Source: JANYCG01 sp031418395 (GTDB taxonomy: Bacteria; Pseudomonadota; Gammaproteobacteria; Burkholderiales; Burkholderiaceae_C). From it: a DNA stretch of 19,762 nt. Position 1 is the stretch's first letter. The number at the start of each line of letters is the position of its first letter. The position numbers and the translations under genes were made by a program. The notes under the pieces are model-generated. The model ran no database searches and was not told where the DNA came from. It saw nothing but the letters and a program-made list of their open reading frames with translations. The stretch spans positions 1-19,762 of the forward strand of contig JANOXL010000227.1 in assembly GCA_031418395.1 (NCBI GenBank). The letters are read 5' to 3'. Shown in pieces: positions 1-5,940 of the stretch.

Positions 1-131
1 AGGTTCTTTTTCCTTTCAAGTATTCCTCCCAAATATGGGCATCATTTAATCGGTGTCCTCCCATAAATTGTCTGCCACAAGTATAATATATGTAGCGTTG
101 TATGTAATTAATACGAGGCCTATAGGCCAAT

Positions 132-150
132 ATTTCGTAAATTACGAAAT
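132..150. promoter_or_regulatory. Perfect 9-bp inverted repeat, operator-like
   Basis: ATTTCGTAA and TTACGAAAT flank a single central A, giving a 19-bp palindrome. The one-base centre cannot form a hairpin loop, so a binding site for a dimeric regulator is more likely than an RNA structure. The regulator is unknown. Its position in an A/T-rich divergent intergenic region fits a transcription factor site. Confidence 0.4.
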
Positions 151-168
151 TTCCACAAAATTTCCATC

Positions 169-194
169 AATAATTAACATAGGTGTTAATTATT
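169..194. promoter_or_regulatory. Perfect 10-bp inverted repeat with 6-nt spacer
   Basis: AATAATTAAC (169-178) and GTTAATTATT (185-194) are exact reverse complements separated by ATAGGT. It lies 19 bp to the right of the palindrome at 132-150. The all-A/T-type stem and the lack of a T-run argue against an intrinsic terminator. A regulator site is the simplest reading, but nothing in the window names the regulator. Confidence 0.4.
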
Positions 195-296
195 TAGTTG
201 AGATTGCAAATAGTTCAACAGCCTGTTGATGTGCTGTTTGATGGTTTGTTTTTCGGCGTGATTGCAGTCTGGTTTTCGTCGCCCGAGTGCTCAATA

Positions 297-332
297 CGCA
301 CAGGTCGTCCGCAAGTTGTCTGCCTGTGTGCG
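297..332. other. Imperfect stem-loop in the upstream region
   Basis: CGCACAGG (297-304) pairs with CCTGTGTGCG (323-332) with one bulged T, leaving an 18-nt loop. No T-tract follows, so it does not look like an intrinsic terminator. It could be part of a structured leader or small RNA, or chance. Confidence 0.2.
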
Positions 333-513
333 GCATGGCCTTTGCGGCGCCTTTGACGGCAGCTTACATTTCACCCGGTGGAGGCGTGCTCTTCAGGTAT
401 CACTTTCATTTCAACTGCTAAGTGCTTAATTTAGAACGAATTTTTCAAAAAATTACTTTCGAAATTGCGTCTAAGTCCTTGATTTCATTGAAAAATATTC
501 CTCGTCTTCCCTC

Positions 514-541
514 TTGCAGTCTGTCTGATTGCTGATACAGT
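514..541 (+). promoter_or_regulatory. Candidate dcw promoter (extended -10)
   Basis: TTGCAG (514-519) lies 16 bp before TACAGT (536-541), which is preceded by TG at 533-534, giving an extended -10 arrangement. The -35 is weak. Transcription would start near 548, roughly 90 nt ahead of mraZ and just at the start of the repeated GTGG boxes. This is a motif match by eye only. Confidence 0.35.
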
Positions 542-547
542 GCAAAA

Positions 548-586
548 ATGTGCATTTAAGTGGTATTTGAGTGGTGATTGCCACTT
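548..586 (+). promoter_or_regulatory. Putative MraZ operator (repeated GTGG boxes)
   Basis: AGTGGT occurs at 559-564 and again at 570-575, exactly 11 bp (one helical turn) apart. A related GTG at 550-552 lies one turn further upstream, and an inverted copy CCACTT follows at 581-586. MraZ proteins studied in other bacteria bind short G-rich direct repeats spaced by about a helical turn in front of their own gene. Position and spacing fit that model. The exact box sequence here is inferred. Confidence 0.45.
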
Positions 587-601
587 GAATCGGCGCATTT
601 T

Positions 602-615
602 TGCCAATTTTGGCA
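602..615. promoter_or_regulatory. Palindrome TGCCAA-TT-TTGGCA
   Basis: A 6-bp inverted repeat with a 2-bp centre lies between the GTGG boxes and the mraZ ribosome-binding site. The spacer is too short for a hairpin loop with all pairs formed. It could be a second regulator site in the mraZ leader or coincidence. Confidence 0.25.
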
Positions 616-640
616 GTGTCTGGACGAGAGGGTGTGATTC

Positions 641-1069
641 GTGTTCCAAGGGGCTTCCGCGTTAAGTCTGGATGGCAAGGGCCGGTTGTCAGTGCCGACG
701 CGGCATCGTGACGTTCTGGTTGCGACCTCGTCCGGGCAATTGACGATGACTAAACACCCACACGGCTGCATCATGATTTTCCCCCGGACCGAGTGGGAAA
801 AATTCCGTGATCGCATCGCTGCGTTGCCGATGTCAGCGCAGTGGTGGAAGCGCATTTTTCTGGGCAATGCGATGGATGTCGAGCTCGACGGCACGGGCCG
901 CGTGCTGATATCGCCCGAATTGCGAAGCGCCGCCGGCATTGTCAAAGACACCATGCTGTTGGGCATGGGGCAGCACTTCGAGCTGTGGGATAAAACCACC
1001 TACGACGCTCAAGAGGCTGAAGCGATGAAGGGCGACATGCCCGACGTCTTCAAGGATTTTTCCTTCTGA
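641..1069 (+). CDS. mraZ: Transcriptional regulator MraZ
   Basis: First gene of the dcw cluster and a DNA-binding regulator that in other bacteria represses the cluster's promoter. The 142-residue length is close to the usual family size. Two tandem AbrB/SpoVT-like swapped-hairpin domains are visible, each with the D-x-x-x-R signature: D11-GKG-R15 and D83-GTG-R87. The start is GTG at 641, preceded by GAGAGGG (626-632) at 8 nt spacing, and the N-terminus MFQG matches the family. A repeated GTGG site about 60-90 nt upstream is a plausible autoregulatory operator. The next gene, rsmH, begins 6 nt after the stop. Confidence 0.97.
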   Translation: MFQGASALSLDGKGRLSVPTRHRDVLVATSSGQLTMTKHPHGCIMIFPRTEWEKFRDRIAALPMSAQWWKRIFLGNAMDVELDGTGRVLISPELRSAAGIVKDTMLLGMGQHFELWDKTTYDAQEAEAMKGDMPDVFKDFSF

Positions 1070-1075
1070 GAGCGG

Positions 1076-2074
1076 GTGGTGGAAAAAATATGGTCACACA
1101 CCACCGTCTTGTTGAACGAAGCTGTCCAGGCCTTGCTCAACCTCACGGAGTTCGAACCAGAGCAAGGGCTGGCGACGCGGGCTGTCGACACCACTTTGGG
1201 CGACGGCAAGTTGATGGCCACCCCCTTGGGCGATGCCACTTATGTCGATGCTACGTTTGGCCGGGGCGGCCATTCGCGTCTGATTCTCGCCAACATCGGC
1301 CCATCTGCGCACCTGATCGCCTTCGACAAAGACCCGCAAGCGGTCGCCGAAGCGCGCAGCATTACCGATACGCGTTTCTCGATGCGCCACGAGGCTTTCA
1401 GCCAAATCAGCCAGTTGCCCAGCGCCAGCGCGACGGGCATCTTGATGGATTTGGGTATCAGTTCGCCGCAGATCGACCAGGCCGGGCGCGGTTTCAGTTT
1501 TCGTTTCGACGCGCCCCTGGACATGCGGATGGACACCACACGCGGGCAGACCGTCGCGCAGTGGCTGGCGACGGCGTCAATCGACAAAATAGCGGAGGTG
1601 ATTCGTGACTATGGTGAAGAACGGTTTGCTGGCGCCATTGCAAAGGCGATTGATGCGCGCCGACAAGCTGGGGGCACAATTTCAACCACCTTTGAATTGG
1701 CCCAGCTCGTGGCTGGCGCGGTCAAAACCCGCGAGCAGGGCCAGAACCCTGCAACGCGCACATTTCAGGCTTTTCGGATTTTCATCAATGCCGAGCTTGA
1801 AGAGCTGCAACAGGCGTTAGAGGCAAGTCTGGATGTGCTGCAACCTGGAGGCCGGCTTGTGGTGATCAGCTTTCATTCGCTGGAAGACCGCATCGTCAAA
1901 CAATTCATAGCAGGCCACTCGCGTGATACGTTTGACCGCCGCGCGCCGTTTGCGCCTGCGAAAGCCATGAAACTCAAGGCGCTGGGGCGCGTCAAGCCCA
2001 GCGCCCTCGAAGTGGCTGCCAACCCGCGTGCGCGCAGCGCGGTGATGCGGGTGGCAGAAAGAATGGCCGCATGA
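1076..2074 (+). CDS. rsmH: 16S rRNA (cytosine(1402)-N(4))-methyltransferase RsmH
   Basis: SAM-dependent methyltransferase that modifies C1402 in the 16S rRNA decoding centre (also called MraW). The N-terminal HTTVLLNEAV motif (residues 8-17), the SAM-binding stretch YVDATFGRGGH (56-66), GILMDLGISSPQ, and the C-terminal FHSLEDRIVK and NPRARSA motifs are all present. It has 332 residues, somewhat longer than the E. coli protein. The extra length is mainly an insertion of about 28 residues between NEAV and YVDATFG (roughly 23-52). GTG at 1076 is chosen because it puts HTTVLL at the right distance; an adjacent in-frame GTG at 1079 is an alternative. The stop overlaps the ATG of the repeat-encoded frame at 2071 (ATGA). 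Confidence 0.96.
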   Translation: MVEKIWSHTTVLLNEAVQALLNLTEFEPEQGLATRAVDTTLGDGKLMATPLGDATYVDATFGRGGHSRLILANIGPSAHLIAFDKDPQAVAEARSITDTRFSMRHEAFSQISQLPSASATGILMDLGISSPQIDQAGRGFSFRFDAPLDMRMDTTRGQTVAQWLATASIDKIAEVIRDYGEERFAGAIAKAIDARRQAGGTISTTFELAQLVAGAVKTREQGQNPATRTFQAFRIFINAELEELQQALEASLDVLQPGGRLVVISFHSLEDRIVKQFIAGHSRDTFDRRAPFAPAKAMKLKALGRVKPSALEVAANPRARSAVMRVAERMAA

Positions 2075-2322
2075 GCGCCGCCGGGCCGTCCCAAGGCGCG
2101 AAGGCCCCCTTGGGGGGCAGCGCAGCACACGAAGTGGCAAGCGTGGGGGCACAATTTTCCGCCGGGCCGTCCCAAGGCGCGAAGGCCCCCTCAGGGGGCA
2201 GCGCAACATACGAAGTGGCAAACGTGGGGGCCAAATTTTTCGACGGGCCGCCCCTAGGAAAATTAGCCCCCTCGGGGGGCAGCGCAGCACACGAAGTGGC
2301 AAGCGTGGGGGCTATTCGATGA
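2071..2322 (+). CDS. Repeat-encoded 83-residue frame between rsmH and ftsL
   Basis: This frame begins with an ATG inside the ATGA that ends rsmH and ends with a TGA inside the ATGA that starts ftsL. It could therefore be translated by stop-start coupling and pass ribosomes on to ftsL. Almost all of it is the three-copy 81-bp repeat, giving three 27-residue units rich in Gly, Ala, Ser and Pro (core GGSAAHEVASVGA). There is no signal peptide, membrane segment or known domain. Minus-strand frames across the array are also open, so openness alone proves little; the double ATGA overlap is the main evidence. It may be a real peptide, or only a translated spacer that keeps coupling intact. Confidence 0.4.
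   Translation: MSAAGPSQGAKAPLGGSAAHEVASVGAQFSAGPSQGAKAPSGGSATYEVANVGAKFFDGPPLGKLAPSGGSAAHEVASVGAIR
2080..2322 (+). repeat. Three-copy 81-bp tandem repeat
   Basis: Units start at 2080, 2161 and 2242. The first two are nearly identical, and the third differs in its first third. Each unit carries a hairpin GCCCCC-NNN-GGGGGC (2104-2118, 2185-2199, 2266-2280) whose 3-nt loop varies (TTG, TCA, TCG) while the stem is unchanged. A conserved tail of the form CACGAAGTGGCAAGCGTGGG follows. The 81-bp period is a multiple of three, so copies add in frame. Related copies lie inverted at 16895-16974 and, more diverged, at 18350-18445. This looks like an interspersed palindromic repeat family; its spread in the genome cannot be seen from here. 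Confidence 0.85.
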
Positions 2323-2633
2323 CCCGGTTGAATATCATGTTGCTGCTGGCGGTGATTGCCAGCGCCCTGCATCTGGTCGGCGTGCAATACGATTCACGTC
2401 GCCTGTTTTCAGCGCTGGACAAGGCGAACACCGAGGCACGCAAGATCGAAGCCGATTTTGAGCGACTACAAGTCGAACGGCGTGCCCAGGCGACACCTTT
2501 GCGCATTGAAAAACTGGCCAAAGAGCAACTTCAGATGCGCACGGTGACGCCGGCGATCACGAGTTACGTCACCTACCAGGATGCCAGCGAGACCGCTGCG
2601 AAAAATGGCAAAACGCAGAAGGCGGTGCCATGA
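2319..2633 (+). CDS. ftsL: Cell division protein FtsL
   Basis: Small bitopic inner-membrane divisome protein that works with FtsB and FtsQ to recruit and activate FtsW-FtsI. The 104-residue protein has a very short cytoplasmic N-terminus, one membrane segment (about residues 5-21) and a periplasmic coiled-coil-like region (about 30-72, with RRLFSALDKANTEARKIEADF at its start region and a later EKLAKEQLQM stretch). FtsL sequences are poorly conserved, so the call rests on size, topology and position between rsmH and ftsI. The ATG at 2319 overlaps the TGA of the repeat-encoded frame, and the stop overlaps the ftsI start (ATGA at 2630-2633). Confidence 0.93.
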   Translation: MTRLNIMLLLAVIASALHLVGVQYDSRRLFSALDKANTEARKIEADFERLQVERRAQATPLRIEKLAKEQLQMRTVTPAITSYVTYQDASETAAKNGKTQKAVP

Positions 2634-4369
2634 ACCGGGGCATAGCCTACACCTCCAGCCCGCTCTTGGCTAGCCGCACGCCGGTGTGGCGCAGCAAATT
2701 CATCGTCGCGGCGATCGCTGCCGCGTTTGTGGGTTTGGCGGGACGGGCGGCGTATATCCAGGTCATCTCGAACGATTTCTATCAAAAGCAGGGTGAAGTG
2801 CGATTCGCACGAACGCTGGAGTTGCCTGCCAATCGGGGCCGTATTTTGGATCGTAACGGTTTGATTTTGGCCTCCAGCGTGCCGGCGCCGAGCATTTGGG
2901 CGATTCCTGAAGACGTCCAGCTCGACAAAGGGCAAATGGCGCGGCTGGCCAAATTGCTGGAAATGCCGGTGTCCGAGCTGAGCTTGAAATTGAGCGATGA
3001 CGACAAGACCTTTGTCTGGCTCAAGCGCCAGGTTGATGACAGCGTGGCCAGGGAAATCACCGCCATGAATCTGAAGGGTGTTTATCAGCGCAAGGAATAC
3101 AAGCGCCAGTATCCCGAGGCGGAAGCCGCGGCGCACGTGGTGGGATTTACGAATGTCGAAGATCTCGGACAGGAAGGTGTGGAGTTGGCCTTCAACAAAG
3201 AACTGGGTGGTCGTGCCGGTTCGCGCCGCGTGATTAAAGACCGCTTGGGCCGGGTGGTCGAGGCCGTCGGCGAAACCGTGCCACCGGCGGATGGCAAAGA
3301 CATCCAGCTCAGCATCGACAGCAAGGTGCAGTTTTTTGCGTACCAAAAACTGCGCGATGCCGTCACAGTGAACAAAGCCAAGGCCGGCAGTGTGGTGGTG
3401 CTCGACGCCATCACAGGTGAAGTGTTGGCGCTGGCCAATTACCCCAGCTATGTGCCGGACAAGCGCCGTAACCTGGGCGGTGAGCAGCTGCGTAACCGGG
3501 CGCTGACCGATACCTTTGAGCCGGGCTCGGTGGTCAAGCCGTTTATCGTGGGGCTAGGGCTGGAGACGGGCCGAATTACGCCGCAATCAACCATTGACAC
3601 CGGTAACGGAAAACTGCCGCTTTATGGCGCGGTGATTTCGGATTCGCACCCCAATGGGGTGCTGACGGCTGAGGGCGTGATTCAAAAATCCAGCAATATC
3701 GGCACGACCAAAATCGCCATGAGGATGGAAGCCAAGGAGATGTGGGAGCTTTACGCCCAGGCGGGTTTTGGGCAGAAGCCGCAGATCAGCTTTCCGGGCG
3801 CAGTCTCGGGCCGGTTGCGGCCGTACAAAACCTGGCGCCCCATCGAGCAAGCGACGATGTCGTACGGGTACGGGCTGTCGGCGTCGTTGTTTCAAATGGC
3901 GCGGTCGTATACGGTTTTTTCGCACGGCGGCGAGATCATCCCGGTGACGATGCTGAAGTCGGACGACCCGGCCGTGGGCACGCGGGTGTTGTCCGAAAAG
4001 ACTGCGGCGCAGGTGCGCAAAATGTTACAGATGGCCGCTGGCCCTGGTGGCACGGGCCAAAAGGCACAAACCATTGGGTATTCGGTCGGTGGCAAATCCG
4101 GCACGGCGATCAAACAGGTGGGCAAAGGTTATGGCACAGCGGGCAACCGCAAATACCGGGGCTGGTTTGTCGGTATGTCGCCTATCGACAAGCCCAGGAT
4201 CATCGTGGCGGTGATGATTGACGAGCCCGGGGCCGGCCAGTATTACGGCGGTGTTGTGGCAGCGCCGGTGTTCAGTGAAGTCGTTCAGCAAACATTGCGC
4301 ATGATGGCTGTCCAGCCTGATATGGCGGTTAAGCCGCAAATTGTGGCCGCCGTGGAGGAAAGTTTCTGA
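2630..4369 (+). CDS. ftsI: Peptidoglycan D,D-transpeptidase FtsI (PBP3)
   Basis: Septal class B penicillin-binding protein that cross-links new peptidoglycan with FtsW. The 579-residue sequence has one N-terminal membrane anchor (about 24-42) and a pedestal domain beginning with the NRGRILDRNG motif. A transpeptidase domain follows with S300-V-V-K303 (nucleophile Ser300), S354-S-N356, and the third motif K489-S-G-T492, where many FtsI proteins have KTGT. Ser at this place is within the family consensus K(S/T)G. It overlaps ftsL by 4 nt and murE by 1 nt (TGATG). GGAGG at 4354-4358, inside the end of ftsI, serves murE. Confidence 0.97.
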   Translation: MNRGIAYTSSPLLASRTPVWRSKFIVAAIAAAFVGLAGRAAYIQVISNDFYQKQGEVRFARTLELPANRGRILDRNGLILASSVPAPSIWAIPEDVQLDKGQMARLAKLLEMPVSELSLKLSDDDKTFVWLKRQVDDSVAREITAMNLKGVYQRKEYKRQYPEAEAAAHVVGFTNVEDLGQEGVELAFNKELGGRAGSRRVIKDRLGRVVEAVGETVPPADGKDIQLSIDSKVQFFAYQKLRDAVTVNKAKAGSVVVLDAITGEVLALANYPSYVPDKRRNLGGEQLRNRALTDTFEPGSVVKPFIVGLGLETGRITPQSTIDTGNGKLPLYGAVISDSHPNGVLTAEGVIQKSSNIGTTKIAMRMEAKEMWELYAQAGFGQKPQISFPGAVSGRLRPYKTWRPIEQATMSYGYGLSASLFQMARSYTVFSHGGEIIPVTMLKSDDPAVGTRVLSEKTAAQVRKMLQMAAGPGGTGQKAQTIGYSVGGKSGTAIKQVGKGYGTAGNRKYRGWFVGMSPIDKPRIIVAVMIDEPGAGQYYGGVVAAPVFSEVVQQTLRMMAVQPDMAVKPQIVAAVEESF

Positions 4370-5796
4370 TGCAAACCTTGCACAGCCACGATGAGGCCGC
4401 GCGCTGGTTGCATGGACGCGTGACGGGCGTGCTCACTACCGACAGCCGCAAGGTGGGGCCCGGTGACGGCTTTATCGCCTGGCCCGGTGCGGCCACGGAT
4501 GGACGGAAATATGTTGGCGCAGCCTTACGCAATGGGGCAAGTGCCTGCCTGGTGGAAAGCGAGGGGCTTGGAACGTTTGATTTTGAAATGGGTGCAAGTG
4601 AGTCGATTGCCAGTTTTTCACAACTCAAGGCGGCGACAGGGCTGATCGCCGCTGCGTATTACGAAGCACCCTCAAGTTCGTTGGAAGTGATTGCCATCAC
4701 CGGTACCAACGGCAAAACCTCCACCGCGTGGTGGCTGGCCCACGCCCTCTCGAACCTTCCCGGCGGACACGGTCTGCCGTGCGCGATGGTCGGAACGCTG
4801 GGTATTGCTGCGCCGCAGCCGACAGCAGCGGGCGAATCTGCCACCAGCGGGTTTTCATTTGACTTGGTCGGGAATGGTTTGACGACGCCTGACCCGGTCT
4901 TGCTCCAACGGAGCTTGCATAGTTTCGTGTCGCAAGGCGTCAAGGCCTGCGCACTGGAGGCATCCAGCATTGGCATCGAAGAGCAACGCCTGGCAGGTAC
5001 GCGAATCCAGGTGGCTGTGTTTACCAATTTCACCCAGGATCATCTGGACTACCACGGCTCTATGGCCACGTATTGGAAGGCCAAAGCGGCACTATTCAAA
5101 TGGCCTGGGCTGAAGGCGGCAGTGATCAATGTGGACGATGAACAGGGTGCACAACTCGCCGAGCGACTTGCAAAGTCGTCAGCGGGGACATCGCTGGACA
5201 TCTGGACTGTGTCGTGCAAGGCACCTGCGCGCCTTCGTGCGCAGAACATTTGTTACGAGGCGAGTGGATTGCGGTTCTGCGTCGCAGAGGCGGGCCATTT
5301 GATCGAAGTCCACTCGCGATTGATTGGGCATTACAACGTCTCCAATATGCTCGGCGTGATGGCCGCCATGCGTGCACTTGGCGTCTCACTTGAGAACAGC
5401 GCAAATATATGCAGCTCCTTGCCGGCAGTGCCTGGGCGCATGCAATGCTTGGGTGGGTCAGGAGAACCTTTGGTCGTTGTGGATTACGCACATACACCCG
5501 ATGCCTTGGCGCAGACACTCTTGGCTCTTCGCCCGTTGACGCAGGTGCGTGGTGGCAAATTGTGGTGCGTCTTTGGCTGCGGCGGCAACCGTGACGCGAG
5601 TAAGCGCCCGCTGATGGGCGCCATTGCGGCACAACATGCAGATCGAATTCTTGTAACCAGTGACAACCCTCGTAACGAGCCGCCACAGGCCATCATCAGC
5701 CAGATATTGATCGGGCTTGCTGGCAATTCAAGCGTCGAAGTTGAATCAGACAGAGCCTTGGCCATCGCCCAGGTGATTCGTTCGATTGAAGTTTAG
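4369..5796 (+). CDS. murE: UDP-MurNAc-L-Ala-D-Glu:meso-DAP ligase MurE, truncated by an amber stop
   Basis: ATP-dependent ligase adding the third residue of the peptidoglycan stem peptide. The N-terminal UMAG-binding domain, the P-loop G112-T-N-G-K-T117, the central ligase domain and the meso-diaminopimelate signature D432-N-P-R435 are all intact. The frame stops at TAG 5794-5796 after 475 residues. The same frame then continues without another stop for 47 codons (5797-5940), including the GKGHE motif, and ends in an ATGA overlap with murF. In E. coli MurE, the first Gly and the Glu of that motif contact meso-DAP, so a product ending here should lack part of its substrate site. MurE is normally essential. 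A sequencing error, a very recent nonsense mutation or amber suppression are the candidate explanations. Confidence 0.9.
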   Translation: MQTLHSHDEAARWLHGRVTGVLTTDSRKVGPGDGFIAWPGAATDGRKYVGAALRNGASACLVESEGLGTFDFEMGASESIASFSQLKAATGLIAAAYYEAPSSSLEVIAITGTNGKTSTAWWLAHALSNLPGGHGLPCAMVGTLGIAAPQPTAAGESATSGFSFDLVGNGLTTPDPVLLQRSLHSFVSQGVKACALEASSIGIEEQRLAGTRIQVAVFTNFTQDHLDYHGSMATYWKAKAALFKWPGLKAAVINVDDEQGAQLAERLAKSSAGTSLDIWTVSCKAPARLRAQNICYEASGLRFCVAEAGHLIEVHSRLIGHYNVSNMLGVMAAMRALGVSLENSANICSSLPAVPGRMQCLGGSGEPLVVVDYAHTPDALAQTLLALRPLTQVRGGKLWCVFGCGGNRDASKRPLMGAIAAQHADRILVTSDNPRNEPPQAIISQILIGLAGNSSVEVESDRALAIAQVIRSIEV

Positions 5797-5940
5797 GATG
5801 TGGTGCTGGTGGCAGGAAAAGGGCACGAGGACTATCAGGAAGTCGACGGGCAGAGGCTGCCATTTTCCGATCAAGCCCATATCGAAGCAGCTTTGCAAAA
5901 GCGTCGAAGTGCAGGATCACGTCTTGGGATGGTGGCATGA
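5797..5940 (+). pseudogene. murE: Detached 3' end of murE (C-terminal 47 codons)
   Basis: This stretch is in the same frame as murE, directly after the TAG at 5794-5796. It encodes the conserved MurE tail starting DVVLVAGKGHEDYQ, then a LPFSDQAHIEAAL segment typical of the family end, and stops with TGA 5938-5940 overlapping the murF ATG at 5937. With the interrupting codon read through, MurE would be 523 residues. An in-frame GTG at 5800 could in principle restart translation, giving about 46 residues, but no ribosome-binding sequence is evident before it. The tail shows no other damage, so the interruption is recent or artefactual. Confidence 0.85.

Larger units (their letters stand above)
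1..640. other. Gene-free region upstream of the dcw cluster
   Basis: No convincing coding frame is present. Positions 1-240 are visibly A/T-rich and carry two perfect inverted repeats (132-150 and 169-194). Two TCCTCCC strings (24-30 and 56-62) read as strong ribosome-binding sequence on the minus strand, which suggests a divergent gene starting just beyond the left edge. Positions 240-400 are more G/C-rich and contain an imperfect stem (297-304 with 323-332). Positions 510-640 hold the candidate mraZ promoter, operator-like repeats and ribosome-binding site. I looked for RNase P RNA, which can lie near mraZ in related bacteria, and saw none of its conserved segments. Confidence 0.6.

Noticed and set aside
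169..194. Intrinsic terminator
   Set aside because: The stem is almost wholly A/T and no T-run follows on either strand in the right place; an operator is more plausible.
1..540. RNase P RNA or tRNA gene upstream of mraZ
   Set aside because: None of the conserved RNase P RNA segments and no cloverleaf with a T-loop sequence could be found by eye.
2080..2322. CRISPR array
   Set aside because: Units are 81 bp and repeat throughout, with no unique spacers between short repeats; only three copies, in a coding operon.
5794..5796. Genome-wide reassignment of TAG to a sense codon
   Set aside because: ftsQ, ftsA and ftsZ all end with TAG at the expected family C-terminus, so TAG works as a stop here.
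5780..5810. Programmed or accidental frameshift in murE
   Set aside because: The conserved tail after the TAG is in the same frame as the body, so a single nonsense codon explains the break without any shift.
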